From: Chloroflexi bacterium RBG_16_56_11
Lineage (GTDB): Bacteria > Chloroflexota > Dehalococcoidia > Dehalococcoidales > RBG-16-60-22
Assembly (NCBI GenBank): GCA_001796865.1
Contig: MGNQ01000004.1
Location: 1-20,673, forward strand
Direction: 5' to 3'
DNA: 20,673 nt
Position 1 is the first letter of the stretch; the number at the start of each line of letters is the position of its first letter. The translations under genes were made by a program, and so were the position numbers. Positions 13,488 through 20,243 of the stretch are shown piece after piece. The notes under the pieces were generated by a model, which saw nothing but the letters and a program-made list of their open reading frames with translations, was not told where the DNA came from and made no database searches.

Positions 13488-13979
13488 TTATTTTCTGATT
13501 TTCGCGATGCCCTTTTTCTTAAGGGCCTCAGCGACGTGCCTGGGGACGAGCTTGCTGATATCTCCACCCAGGCTGGCGACTTCCTTTATCAGGCTGGCGC
13601 TGAGGAACTGGTACTCCTGGCTGGCCATGAAGCAGACGGTCTCCAGCCCGGGGGATAGCATCTGGTTCATCATGGCCATCTCGAACTCCCATTCAAAGTC
13701 TCCTATCATTCTCAATCCGCGCACCAGAACATCAGCGTTGACCTCCCTGGCGAACTCGACGGTAATGTTGCTGTAAGGCTTTACCTCGATTTTAGGCAGA
13801 TGACCCAGGGCCCGCCGGGCCATGTCCACCCGCTCATCGAGCGAGAACATGAGGTTCTTTTCCGGCGTGGCGAAAATACCGACAATTATTTTATCGAAGA
13901 GCTTGGAGGCCCGCGTCGCTATGTCGATGTGCCCGTTGGTTACCGGGTCGAAACTGCCGGGATAGAGAGCGATTATCAA
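13488..13979 (-). CDS. coaD: phosphopantetheine adenylyltransferase
   Basis: This is a 163-residue enzyme for the penultimate step of coenzyme A synthesis: ATP plus 4'-phosphopantetheine to dephospho-CoA. The N-terminus YPGSFDPVTNGHIDI contains the nucleotidyltransferase (T/H)xGH motif. VLVRGLRMIGDFEWEFEMAM and QYQFLSASLIKEVASLGGDI-type signatures (here EYQFLSASLIKEVASLGG) follow. The length is typical. Its start overlaps the rsmD stop by 4 bp (ATGA), a very common pairing in bacteria. Confidence 0.96.
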   Translation of the reverse strand: MIIALYPGSFDPVTNGHIDIATRASKLFDKIIVGIFATPEKNLMFSLDERVDMARRALGHLPKIEVKPYSNITVEFAREVNADVLVRGLRMIGDFEWEFEMAMMNQMLSPGLETVCFMASQEYQFLSASLIKEVASLGGDISKLVPRHVAEALKKKGIAKIRK

Positions 13980-14530
13980 GGGATGGCCTCCTTCCGATAT
14001 ATCGAGATGCAGCTATCGCCGTGCCGGTGCTCTTTAACCTGGCGTAACGGTGGATACTCCGGCGCCAGCGGCAGGCGGGACGAATGGGTCACCACGACGA
14101 TGCTACGGTTACCTACCAGCTTCGAGCTAGCTACCTGGCTGATGACGCTGCCAATGGAAGTATCAGCGTAGGGCGGGTCCATCAGCACGATATTATACTC
14201 CTTATTGAGGAAAGAAAGCGCCCCGGCGACATCACGGCAGTACACGCGGGCTTGCCCCGATAATCCGGTCTTTTCCAGGTTTTCTTTGATGACGGCGCAG
14301 CATTTCGGCTCTCTCTCGACAAAGTCGACATGGCCGGCGCCCCGGCTGAGGGCTTCGATACCCAGCGCGCCGCTTCCCGAGAACAGGTCGAGCACCTCCG
14401 ACCAGTCCTCCGTCAGGTTCTCCAGCATCGAGAAAATCGCTCCCCGCACCAGGTCGGTGGCCGGGCGGGTCTTCGTGCCTTCGGGGAACTTCAAACGGCG
14501 TCCTTTGGCCGTGCCTGTAATCACTCGCAT
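13976..14530 (-). CDS. rsmD: 16S rRNA (guanine966-N2)-methyltransferase
   Basis: This is a 184-residue SAM-dependent methyltransferase. It shows MRVITGTAKGRRLKFPEG, RPATDLVRGAIFSMLEN, motif I VLDLFSGSGALGIEALSRGA, and the catalytic NPPY-type motif as MDPPYAD. These are the RsmD signatures. The role is m2G966 methylation of 16S rRNA. It is the first gene of the rsmD-coaD-ferredoxin group, with its own promoter just upstream. The ATG at 14530 agrees with the usual RsmD N-terminus. Confidence 0.95.
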   Translation of the reverse strand: MRVITGTAKGRRLKFPEGTKTRPATDLVRGAIFSMLENLTEDWSEVLDLFSGSGALGIEALSRGAGHVDFVEREPKCCAVIKENLEKTGLSGQARVYCRDVAGALSFLNKEYNIVLMDPPYADTSIGSVISQVASSKLVGNRSIVVVTHSSRLPLAPEYPPLRQVKEHRHGDSCISIYRKEAIP

Positions 14531-14587
14531 ATCGTTTTTGATGTATATCTGGTATTGAGCGCAATCCGGCTGAGATTGCTAAATAAT

Positions 14588-14617
14588 AGGATAACCGGAG
14601 AATGAGGATTTTGTCAA
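14588..14617 (-). promoter_or_regulatory. promoter of rsmD-coaD
   Basis: Minus strand: consensus TTGACA (14617-14612), an 18-bp spacer and TATCCT (14593-14588), about 58 bp before the rsmD ATG. It begins 12 bp beyond the T-tract that ends the ftsZ transcript, so the two operons are separate units. Confidence 0.6.
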
Positions 14618-14629
14618 ACGGCACGCTTC

Positions 14630-14667
14630 AAAAAACAAAGAGGCTGCGGATGTGGACCCGCAGCCTC
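14630..14667 (-). terminator. strong terminator of the division operon
   Basis: Minus strand: GAGGCTGCGG (14667-14658) pairs with CCGCAGCCTC (14649-14640), a perfect 10-bp stem with an 8-nt loop, followed by TTTGTTTTTT. It lies 108 bp past the ftsZ stop. Confidence 0.9.
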
Positions 14668-14760
14668 CCCGATACCGGACTGTTTCACCGGTATAGCGCT
14701 CTTGTACCGTGCACTCCGTGCCATCAGCCGCTTCAGGCTGACTTCTTATCTTGCCATTCA
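14668..14760 (-). ncRNA. structured 3' region between ftsZ and its terminator
   Basis: Two further hairpins precede the terminator on the minus strand. ATACCGG/CCGGTAT (14694-14688 with 14678-14672) has a 9-nt loop, and CAGCC/GGCTG (14740-14736 with 14729-14725) has a 6-nt loop. Three consecutive stems in about 100 nt suggest a structured 3' UTR or a small RNA. I match it to no known class and see no separate promoter. Confidence 0.35.
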
Positions 14761-14775
14761 CCGCTAAGCGACGCC

Positions 14776-15918
14776 TTACGTGAAATGCCGCTGCGGTCTC
14801 GTCTGTTCCTTCTTGGCTATTTCGTTCTGCGCCGGCGGCGTGGCCCTCCGGTGACTGAAAAGCGGGCGCCGCAAGAACGAAGGCATGTCCAGTTCCTCCT
14901 CCGTCTTCATGTCACGGAGTATTTTATTAATCTCTTCCTCCTCGGCATTGTGCTTCCCCATGCCCATCTTGGCATGGAATCCGGTGGCGATAAGGGTTAT
15001 CGTCAAGTCGTTCTCCATTGACGGGTTCGTGGCGACGCCGAAGATGATATTGGCTTCGGGGTCGACCGCCTGTTTGATGATATCGGCCGCCTGGTTTACC
15101 TCGAACAATGAAAGGCTGTTGCCGCCGACGACGTTGAACAGGACGCCCTTGGAGCCCTCGATCGAGACCTCCAGCAGCGGGCTGGCCAGCGCCTGCTTGG
15201 CTGCGTCTATCGCCCGGTTCTGCCCGGAGCCTTTCCCGATGGACATCCAGGCCGGGCCGGCGTCTTTCATGATGGCCTTGACATCCGCAAAATCAAGATT
15301 GATCATGCCGGGGGTGGTGATAACCTCGGCGATTGCCTGGACGCCGTGTCGCAGCACATCGTCGGCCAGTTTAAAGGCACTGTCCACGCCCGTCTTGTGG
15401 TCGACCAGTGTCAGCAGCCGGTCGTTGGGGATAATGATGAGCGTATCGACCTTATCGATGAGGTTGTTGATTCCTTCATCGGCCGTCTGCAGCCGGTGAG
15501 CGCCCTCGAAGCTGAACGGCTTCGTGACCACGGCGATGGTCAGGGCGCCGCTGGCCTTGGAGATTTCCGCCACCACGGGGATAGAGCCGGTGCCCGTGCC
15601 GCCGCCCATGCCCGCGGTGAGGAACACCATGTCCGACCCGGAGACGACCTCCCTGAGCTCGTCGCGGTTTTCCTCGGCGGCCTTCTGTCCCACATGATGG
15701 TCGCCGCCTGCGCCCAGCCCTCGGGTGAGCTTGGGCCCGAGCTGTACGATCACCGGGGCTTCGCAAATAGCCAGGGCCTGAGCGTCGGTATTCATCGCAA
15801 TGAACTCCACGCCCTGGATGTTTTCCCTGACCATACGGGTTACGGCGTTACTACCGCCGCCACCCAGACCGATAACTTTTATTTTTGCTGGATTGGAAAC
15901 AAAGCTTGTTCTTGCCAT
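14776..15918 (-). CDS. ftsZ: cell division GTPase FtsZ
   Basis: This 380-residue tubulin homologue forms the Z-ring at midcell. The nucleotide site is visible as IKVIGLGGGGSNAVTRMV, the T3 loop GLGAGGDHHVGQKAAEE and the signature GGGTGTG (105-111). The T7 catalytic loop is NLDFADVKAIM. The T3 loop has GGDHHVG where most bacteria have GANPEVG. The conserved C-terminal peptide is recognisable as DMPSFLRRP, but it is followed by about 26 extra residues (SHRRATPPAQNEI...). AGGAGGAGG precedes the ATG. It follows ftsA by 42 bp and is the last gene of the operon. Confidence 0.97.
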   Translation of the reverse strand: MARTSFVSNPAKIKVIGLGGGGSNAVTRMVRENIQGVEFIAMNTDAQALAICEAPVIVQLGPKLTRGLGAGGDHHVGQKAAEENRDELREVVSGSDMVFLTAGMGGGTGTGSIPVVAEISKASGALTIAVVTKPFSFEGAHRLQTADEGINNLIDKVDTLIIIPNDRLLTLVDHKTGVDSAFKLADDVLRHGVQAIAEVITTPGMINLDFADVKAIMKDAGPAWMSIGKGSGQNRAIDAAKQALASPLLEVSIEGSKGVLFNVVGGNSLSLFEVNQAADIIKQAVDPEANIIFGVATNPSMENDLTITLIATGFHAKMGMGKHNAEEEEINKILRDMKTEEELDMPSFLRRPLFSHRRATPPAQNEIAKKEQTRPQRHFT

Positions 15919-15960
15919 CTCCTCCTCCTTTTGTTATGTATGAGGTATTTTATTTGGATT

Positions 15961-17184
15961 TTACTGGAACAGTTTCCTGAACTGGGTGGCCAGCCGGGTA
16001 AGGGCGCCCGTGAATGCCCCGGTCTTCCACTGCTTTTTACCTTCGTATTTGGAGCCCCACAGCAGCAGTCCGACGCTGGTGGCGTAGGCCGGGTCCCGGA
16101 GAACATCGGCGATACCATTAAGGTCGCTGGGAGTCCCCACCCTTACCGGGATGTGCAGGATGTCCCGCCCCATGGCGGCGATACCGGAGAGATTGGAGCT
16201 GCCCCCCGTCAGCACGAGGCCGGCGGGTATCAACGCTTCGTAGTCAGAGCTGGGCATTTCCAGGAGGATGAGCTTCATTATTTCCTCTACCCTGGCCCTG
16301 ATAATATCGCACAGGTCCTGATAGGAGACGCCGTGTCCGTCCTTGGAAACAACCGGCTGCGGAGTATCGTCGGATTTGCCTTCGTAAACGGGCATGACGC
16401 TGCCGTATTTCTTCTTCATTTCTTCAGCTATTTCAAACGGCAGTCCCAGCCCGATGGCGACGTCTCTCGTAAGCTGATATCCGGCTACGGGCAGAATTGA
16501 GGTATGATAGATACTGCCATCCCGGAAAACAGCGACATCTGTAGTGCCGCCGCCAATATCCGCCATGACGACGCCGACCTGCTTTTCGTCCTCGGTGAGG
16601 ATTGCTTCGCTGCTGGCCAGGGGTTCCAGGACCAGGTCCTCGATATCCATCCCCAGGCTGCGGATGCACTTGACGAGGTTCTGTATGGAGGTCACCGCCG
16701 CGGTGATGACGTGTGTCTCGACGTCGAGTCGGAAACCGTGCATACCTACCGGATTTTTCACCCCCTCCTGGCCGTCAACGGCATAACCGCGCGGAATGAC
16801 ATGTAGCAGCCTTCGATCGTCGGCAGTTTTGATGCTTTGAGCGGCAGAAAGGACGCGCTTCAGGTCGTCCGGGCGCACCACTCTATCGTTGCGGGTGATG
16901 GACACCACGCCACGGTTGTTCATGGAGGTGACATGCCGGCCGGTAACGCCAACGTAGGCCGATTCCACTTTGAAGTTGCTTGTCCGTTCTGCCTTTCTCA
17001 CCGAATCACGTATTGATTCTCTCGCTTCATTGATGTTGACCACCAGGCCTTTATGCAAGCCCTTGGAGGGTGAAATTCCCACGCCCACCACCCGCGGGCC
17101 ACTGTCATCGCTGATATCCGCGATAATTGTGCATATCTTCGTGGTCCCAACATCAATAGCCGTGATAACGTTTCTTTTCTTCAT
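15961..17184 (-). CDS. ftsA: cell division protein FtsA
   Basis: This 407-residue actin-like ATPase tethers FtsZ to the membrane. Phosphate 1 motif AIDVGTTKICTIIADI lies near the start. SHS2-type region: VESAYVGVTGRHVTSMNNRG. Phosphate 2: VVMADIGGGTTDVAVF. Adenosine motif: GLVLTGGSSNLSGI. The last residues, LTRLATQFRKLFQ, form the amphipathic membrane-targeting helix. AAGGAGGG is the ribosome site. It lies between rsmH and ftsZ. The genes that normally stand between rsmH and ftsA (ftsL, ftsI, mur genes, mraY, ftsW) are absent. Confidence 0.96.
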   Translation of the reverse strand: MKKRNVITAIDVGTTKICTIIADISDDSGPRVVGVGISPSKGLHKGLVVNINEARESIRDSVRKAERTSNFKVESAYVGVTGRHVTSMNNRGVVSITRNDRVVRPDDLKRVLSAAQSIKTADDRRLLHVIPRGYAVDGQEGVKNPVGMHGFRLDVETHVITAAVTSIQNLVKCIRSLGMDIEDLVLEPLASSEAILTEDEKQVGVVMADIGGGTTDVAVFRDGSIYHTSILPVAGYQLTRDVAIGLGLPFEIAEEMKKKYGSVMPVYEGKSDDTPQPVVSKDGHGVSYQDLCDIIRARVEEIMKLILLEMPSSDYEALIPAGLVLTGGSSNLSGIAAMGRDILHIPVRVGTPSDLNGIADVLRDPAYATSVGLLLWGSKYEGKKQWKTGAFTGALTRLATQFRKLFQ

Positions 17185-17236
17185 CTGCCCTCCTTAACAA
17201 CTCTTTCAATCTGTCTTCTGGCTGCCCGGTCATCAC
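17153..17236 (-). CDS. possible 27-residue ORF overlapping the ftsA start
   Basis: The minus-strand frame starts at GTG 17236 (or ATG 17233) and reads MTGQPEDRLKELLRRADEEK, then KRYHGY, ending inside ftsA. A strong AAGGAGGT (17253-17246) lies 9 nt before the GTG. The same Shine-Dalgarno also serves an ATG at 17239 that is followed immediately by TGA, a start-stop pair. Either the short protein or the start-stop could tune ftsA translation. The peptide is helical in character but matches nothing I know. Confidence 0.3.
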   Translation of the reverse strand: MMTGQPEDRLKELLRRADEEKKRYHGY

Positions 17237-17270
17237 ATACAGGAGACCTCCTTCAAAACTTGCTTAAATA

Positions 17271-18323
17271 TTAGGCCGCTAGAAAAGCCATCCTGATTTT
17301 CTTTAGTAATACCGGCCGGCGCCAACCGGGAGACCTGGTAACGTCAATAACGCCCTCGTCCGCACCGGCAAGTTCCGCGTCGTCCCGATTCAATATACGT
17401 TCGGCTGCTCTTAACTTGGCGCTACGGCTCCGCGGATTGAGTCCCGTCTCCACGGGAGTAGGCCTGATGACCTTTTTATTAATTATCCTCAGCGCCGGCA
17501 CGTGGCCGCACACGCAGACAGGGGTTTCGGGAGGACAGATGCAGGTACGCGACTCTTTTTGCATAAACTGTTTCACGATTCGGTCTTCCAGGGAATGATA
17601 GGTAATGACGACCAGCCTGCCCTCGTAGCCCAGGACGTCGACCGCCTGTCTCAGTGCCATTTCGAGGTTTTCCAGCTCGTGGTTTACGGCAATACGCAGC
17701 GCCTGGAACGTCCGCGTCGCCGGGTGAATCCTGCCCCTCCGCCCGATCGCCTTTTCAATCACCCCGGCCAGCTGGAGCGTGGTCTTGACCGGACGTTCCC
17801 GGACGATTATCCGGGCGATACGCTGACTTTGTAATTCTTCTCCGTAGGTCCTGATGATATGGGCCAGTCTCGTCTCCGGCGTGGTATTCACGATGTCCGC
17901 CGCGGTTATCTTTTGACCCGGGTTGAAGCGCATGTCGAGGGGGGCGTCATGCTGGAAACTGAAACCGCGCCCGCTGCCGTTGAGCTGCAGTGACGATAGT
18001 CCCAGGTCGAAAAGGATACCATGTACCGGGAAGAAATCGTACTTGATGCAGATGGACTGCAAGTTCACGAAGTTATCGTTCACCAGCAGGACGGAGCCCC
18101 CGTAGGGCTGTAATCTTTCCCTGGCGATTTCTATGGCGTTGGGATCGGCGTCGATACCCAGCAACTGCCCGCCTGGCGAGCTCTGTTGCAGGATGGCCCC
18201 GGCGTGCCCGCCCCCGCCGATGGTGCAGTCGATGTAGCGGCCGCCCGGCTGCACTCCCAGTGCCTTGAGAGTCTCCGCCAGAAGGACCGGGGTATGACCG
18301 GACTTCAGACCTTTTTTCACCAT
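17271..18323 (-). CDS. rsmH: 16S rRNA (cytosine1402-N4)-methyltransferase
   Basis: This 350-residue enzyme (formerly MraW) carries out N4-methylation of C1402 in the ribosomal P site. It shows SGHTPVLLAETLKALGV, the SAM motif YIDCTIGGGGHAGAIL, the ILFDLGLSSLQLNG-type motif, RTFQALRIAVNHEL and VVITYHSLEDRIVKQF. All are hallmarks of the family. It is longer than the usual 310-residue form, because a C-terminal extension (GADEGVIDVTRSPGWRRPVL and beyond) follows the canonical end SRSAKLRAAERI. The start ATG shares one base with the mraZ stop (TGATG), so translation is coupled. Confidence 0.95.
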   Translation of the reverse strand: MVKKGLKSGHTPVLLAETLKALGVQPGGRYIDCTIGGGGHAGAILQQSSPGGQLLGIDADPNAIEIARERLQPYGGSVLLVNDNFVNLQSICIKYDFFPVHGILFDLGLSSLQLNGSGRGFSFQHDAPLDMRFNPGQKITAADIVNTTPETRLAHIIRTYGEELQSQRIARIIVRERPVKTTLQLAGVIEKAIGRRGRIHPATRTFQALRIAVNHELENLEMALRQAVDVLGYEGRLVVITYHSLEDRIVKQFMQKESRTCICPPETPVCVCGHVPALRIINKKVIRPTPVETGLNPRSRSAKLRAAERILNRDDAELAGADEGVIDVTRSPGWRRPVLLKKIRMAFLAA

Positions 18324-18757
18324 CAGCTTTTTTCCAGGCTCTCGATTATCTGCCAGACCTGCTGCTGGCTTATATCTTTTTCTTCTTCCCAGAGCGCCTT
18401 GTTCCAGATTTCCAGGTAGTTGTTGGCGCCGGCGACCACCACCTCGTCGACAATCTGGGCGTACTCGCGGAGCGGCGCCGGTATGGCCACGCGTCCCTGG
18501 TTATCGATGCGGGTGCTGAAGGCCATGGCGAACATGGCCCGGCTCAGTCTTCTCATCTTGCTGCGCGTCAGGGCCGTGCTGGTGAGCGATGTGGCCATCT
18601 TTTTCCACTCGGTGAGTGTATAAGCGGTGATGCACTTTTCCGGGCCGGGCGTCAGGACCACGCCGTCCCTCAAGTAATTTCGGAAACGCGGCGGGATGGG
18701 CACCCTGCCCTTCTCGTCTATCTTGTAGTCGTACTCGCCGAAAAACGGTAACGCCAT
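18323..18757 (-). CDS. mraZ: MraZ transcriptional regulator
   Basis: This 144-residue protein has two AbrB-like SpoVT halves: FFGEYDYKIDEKGRVPIPPR and STRIDNQGRVAIPAPLREYA, each with the KGRV/QGRV and IP motifs. Known of the family: a ring-shaped DNA-binding protein that represses the dcw division cluster by binding tandem TGGGN repeats upstream of its own gene. Those repeats are present here at 18772-18796. First gene of the mraZ-rsmH-ftsA-ftsZ operon. Confidence 0.95.
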   Translation of the reverse strand: MALPFFGEYDYKIDEKGRVPIPPRFRNYLRDGVVLTPGPEKCITAYTLTEWKKMATSLTSTALTRSKMRRLSRAMFAMAFSTRIDNQGRVAIPAPLREYAQIVDEVVVAGANNYLEIWNKALWEEEKDISQQQVWQIIESLEKS

Positions 18758-18771
18758 TATTTACCCTTTTT

Positions 18772-18826
18772 CCCCACAGTTTCCCACATTTCACCATTTT
18801 ACATCAGTTTTACCCCCTCTTGTCAA
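18772..18826 (-). promoter_or_regulatory. division operon promoter with three MraZ boxes
   Basis: Minus strand: TTGACA (18826-18821), a 19-bp spacer and TAAAAT (18801-18796). Immediately downstream are TGGTG (18796-18792), TGGGA (18786-18782) and TGGGG (18776-18772), three direct repeats at 10-bp spacing with 5-bp gaps. This is the arrangement described for MraZ operators. The first box deviates (TGGTG) and touches the -10. Confidence 0.8.
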
Positions 18827-18922
18827 TAGTTTTTCCCCGTTTCGGGATATATTTTTTAGTAACGGTGACCGCCTCCAGTCTTGCTGCAACGGGCCGACTT
18901 TCAACTCCGGCCTCACCTGTGG

Positions 18923-18928
18923 TAAAAT
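18923..18928 (+). promoter_or_regulatory. possible -10 box of the mogA-trmD-rplS group
   Basis: TAAAAT lies 25 bp before the mogA ATG. The only -35 candidate, TTTCAA (18899-18904), is weak. Confidence 0.35.
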
Positions 18929-18953
18929 GGTATTTGTTTTGTCAGGTGACATC

Positions 18954-19463
18954 ATGATAAAAGTAGGAATTCTTACGGTTAGTGACAAAGGTGCCCGGGG
19001 GGAGCGCGTCGATAAGAGCGGCCCGGCCGTTCGGGAGATTGTTTCCCGGCTGGATGTGGCCGTTGTCAGGTACGAGATAGTCCCCGACGAAATCGAGATT
19101 ATCGCCGCGAAGCTCAACGATTGGGCTGACGGTGGTGAAGTCGATGTCCTTTTCACCACCGGAGGTACCGGCCTGGCAACACGGGACGTTACCCCGGAGG
19201 CCACCCTCGCGGTCATCGACCGTGAAGTGCCTGGCATCGTCGAAGCGGTGCGGGCGAAGTCGCGGGAAAAAACGCCGCTGGCCATGCTGAGCCGGGCGGT
19301 ATCCGGCCTGCGCGGACGGTGCCTCATCATCAACCTCCCCGGCAGCCCTCAGGCGGTGCGGGAATGCCTGGAGATTATCCTGCCGGCGGTCCCCCACGCC
19401 GTGAAAATCATCAGGGGAGAGGTGACGGAGCATACCGTCGGCATGCCGGGGCAGGTGGGATAA
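18954..19463 (+). CDS. mogA: molybdopterin adenylyltransferase (MogA/MoaB family)
   Basis: This is a 169-residue protein of molybdenum cofactor synthesis that activates molybdopterin by adenylylation. The opening IKVGILTVSDKGARGERVD, the DVLFTTGGTGLATRDVTPEA signature, REKTPLAMLSRAVSGLRG and LIINLPGSPQAVRE are all present. The start at 18954 is preceded by AGGTGA; the upstream in-frame ATG at 18927 lies on the -10 candidate. MogA and MoaB are hard to separate by eye. The DKGARG and VTPEAT pattern favours MogA. It is divergent from mraZ and one base overlaps trmD (TAATG). Confidence 0.9.
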   Translation: MIKVGILTVSDKGARGERVDKSGPAVREIVSRLDVAVVRYEIVPDEIEIIAAKLNDWADGGEVDVLFTTGGTGLATRDVTPEATLAVIDREVPGIVEAVRAKSREKTPLAMLSRAVSGLRGRCLIINLPGSPQAVRECLEIILPAVPHAVKIIRGEVTEHTVGMPGQVG

Positions 19464-20242
19464 TGCGTATTGATATTCTTACCCTATTTCCGCGCATGTT
19501 CGAGGCGCCATTCAGCTTCGGCATTTTTAAGCGCGCCCTTGATAACGGCCTGGTGGCAATGAAAACGTATAATATACGGGATTATACCCATGATAAACAC
19601 CACACCGCGGATGACTATCCTTACGGCGGCGGCGCCGGCATGGTGCTTAAGCCGGAGCCTATTTTTGAAGCATGGGAAGCTATCAAGGCCAATGCCAGTA
19701 GCGACAGAGGCGAACCGCGGATTGTCTTGCTGACGCCTCAGGGCCGGCCCTTTTCCCAGTCGGTAGCCCGGGAGCTTGCCCGGGAGCGACACCTGGTCTT
19801 TATTTGCGGTCACTACGAAGGAGTCGACGAGCGCGTCCGGGAACACCTGGCCACCGACGAAATCAGCATCGGCGATTACGTTCTGACCGGAGGGGAAATC
19901 CCGGCCATGGTCGTCATCGATGCGGTCATCCGACTGCTTCCCGGAGTCCTGGGCTCGGAGGAATCCTCCCGGCACGATTCTCATGCCTCCGGCCTGCTGG
20001 AGTATCCCCAGTACACCCGCCCGGAGGAGTACCGGGGCTGGAGAGTCCCGGAGGTCTTGCTCTCCGGCAATCATGGTGAAATCGCGCGCTGGCGCCGTGA
20101 ACAGATTATCCGGCGGACGCTGGAACGCCGTCCTGAGCTGCTCGATAAGGCCGACCTCGGCCTAGAAGATAAAAAAATCGTCGAACGCCTGACCAGCCCG
20201 ACAAAAGCGGGACATCAGGCCCAATCGGACAGGGAGTCGTAA
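19463..20242 (+). CDS. trmD: tRNA (guanine37-N1)-methyltransferase
   Basis: This 259-residue SPOUT-class enzyme uses SAM to make m1G37, preventing frameshifts. It starts MRIDILTLFPRMFEAPFSFG, and the family motifs YGGGAGMVLKPEPIF, CGHYEGVDERVREH and EISIGDYVLTGGEIPAMV form the knot and active site. PQYTRPEEYRGWRVPEVLLS and ILSGNHGEIARWR-type (here LLSGNHGEIARWRREQ) complete the match. The ATG shares its A with the mogA stop. A longer frame exists upstream, but it overlaps mogA out of frame. It is followed by rplS, the usual neighbour. Confidence 0.97.
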   Translation: MRIDILTLFPRMFEAPFSFGIFKRALDNGLVAMKTYNIRDYTHDKHHTADDYPYGGGAGMVLKPEPIFEAWEAIKANASSDRGEPRIVLLTPQGRPFSQSVARELARERHLVFICGHYEGVDERVREHLATDEISIGDYVLTGGEIPAMVVIDAVIRLLPGVLGSEESSRHDSHASGLLEYPQYTRPEEYRGWRVPEVLLSGNHGEIARWRREQIIRRTLERRPELLDKADLGLEDKKIVERLTSPTKAGHQAQSDRES

Positions 20243-20243
20243 C

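Noticed and set aside
14579..14761. 60-codon minus-strand frame after ftsZ
   Set aside because: It runs through three hairpins including the terminator, so it is better explained as a structured 3' end than as a gene.
15346..16500. 384-codon plus-strand open frame
   Set aside because: It is antisense across ftsZ and ftsA, both certain genes. It also crosses the ftsA-ftsZ spacer, with no ribosome site and no recognisable motif.
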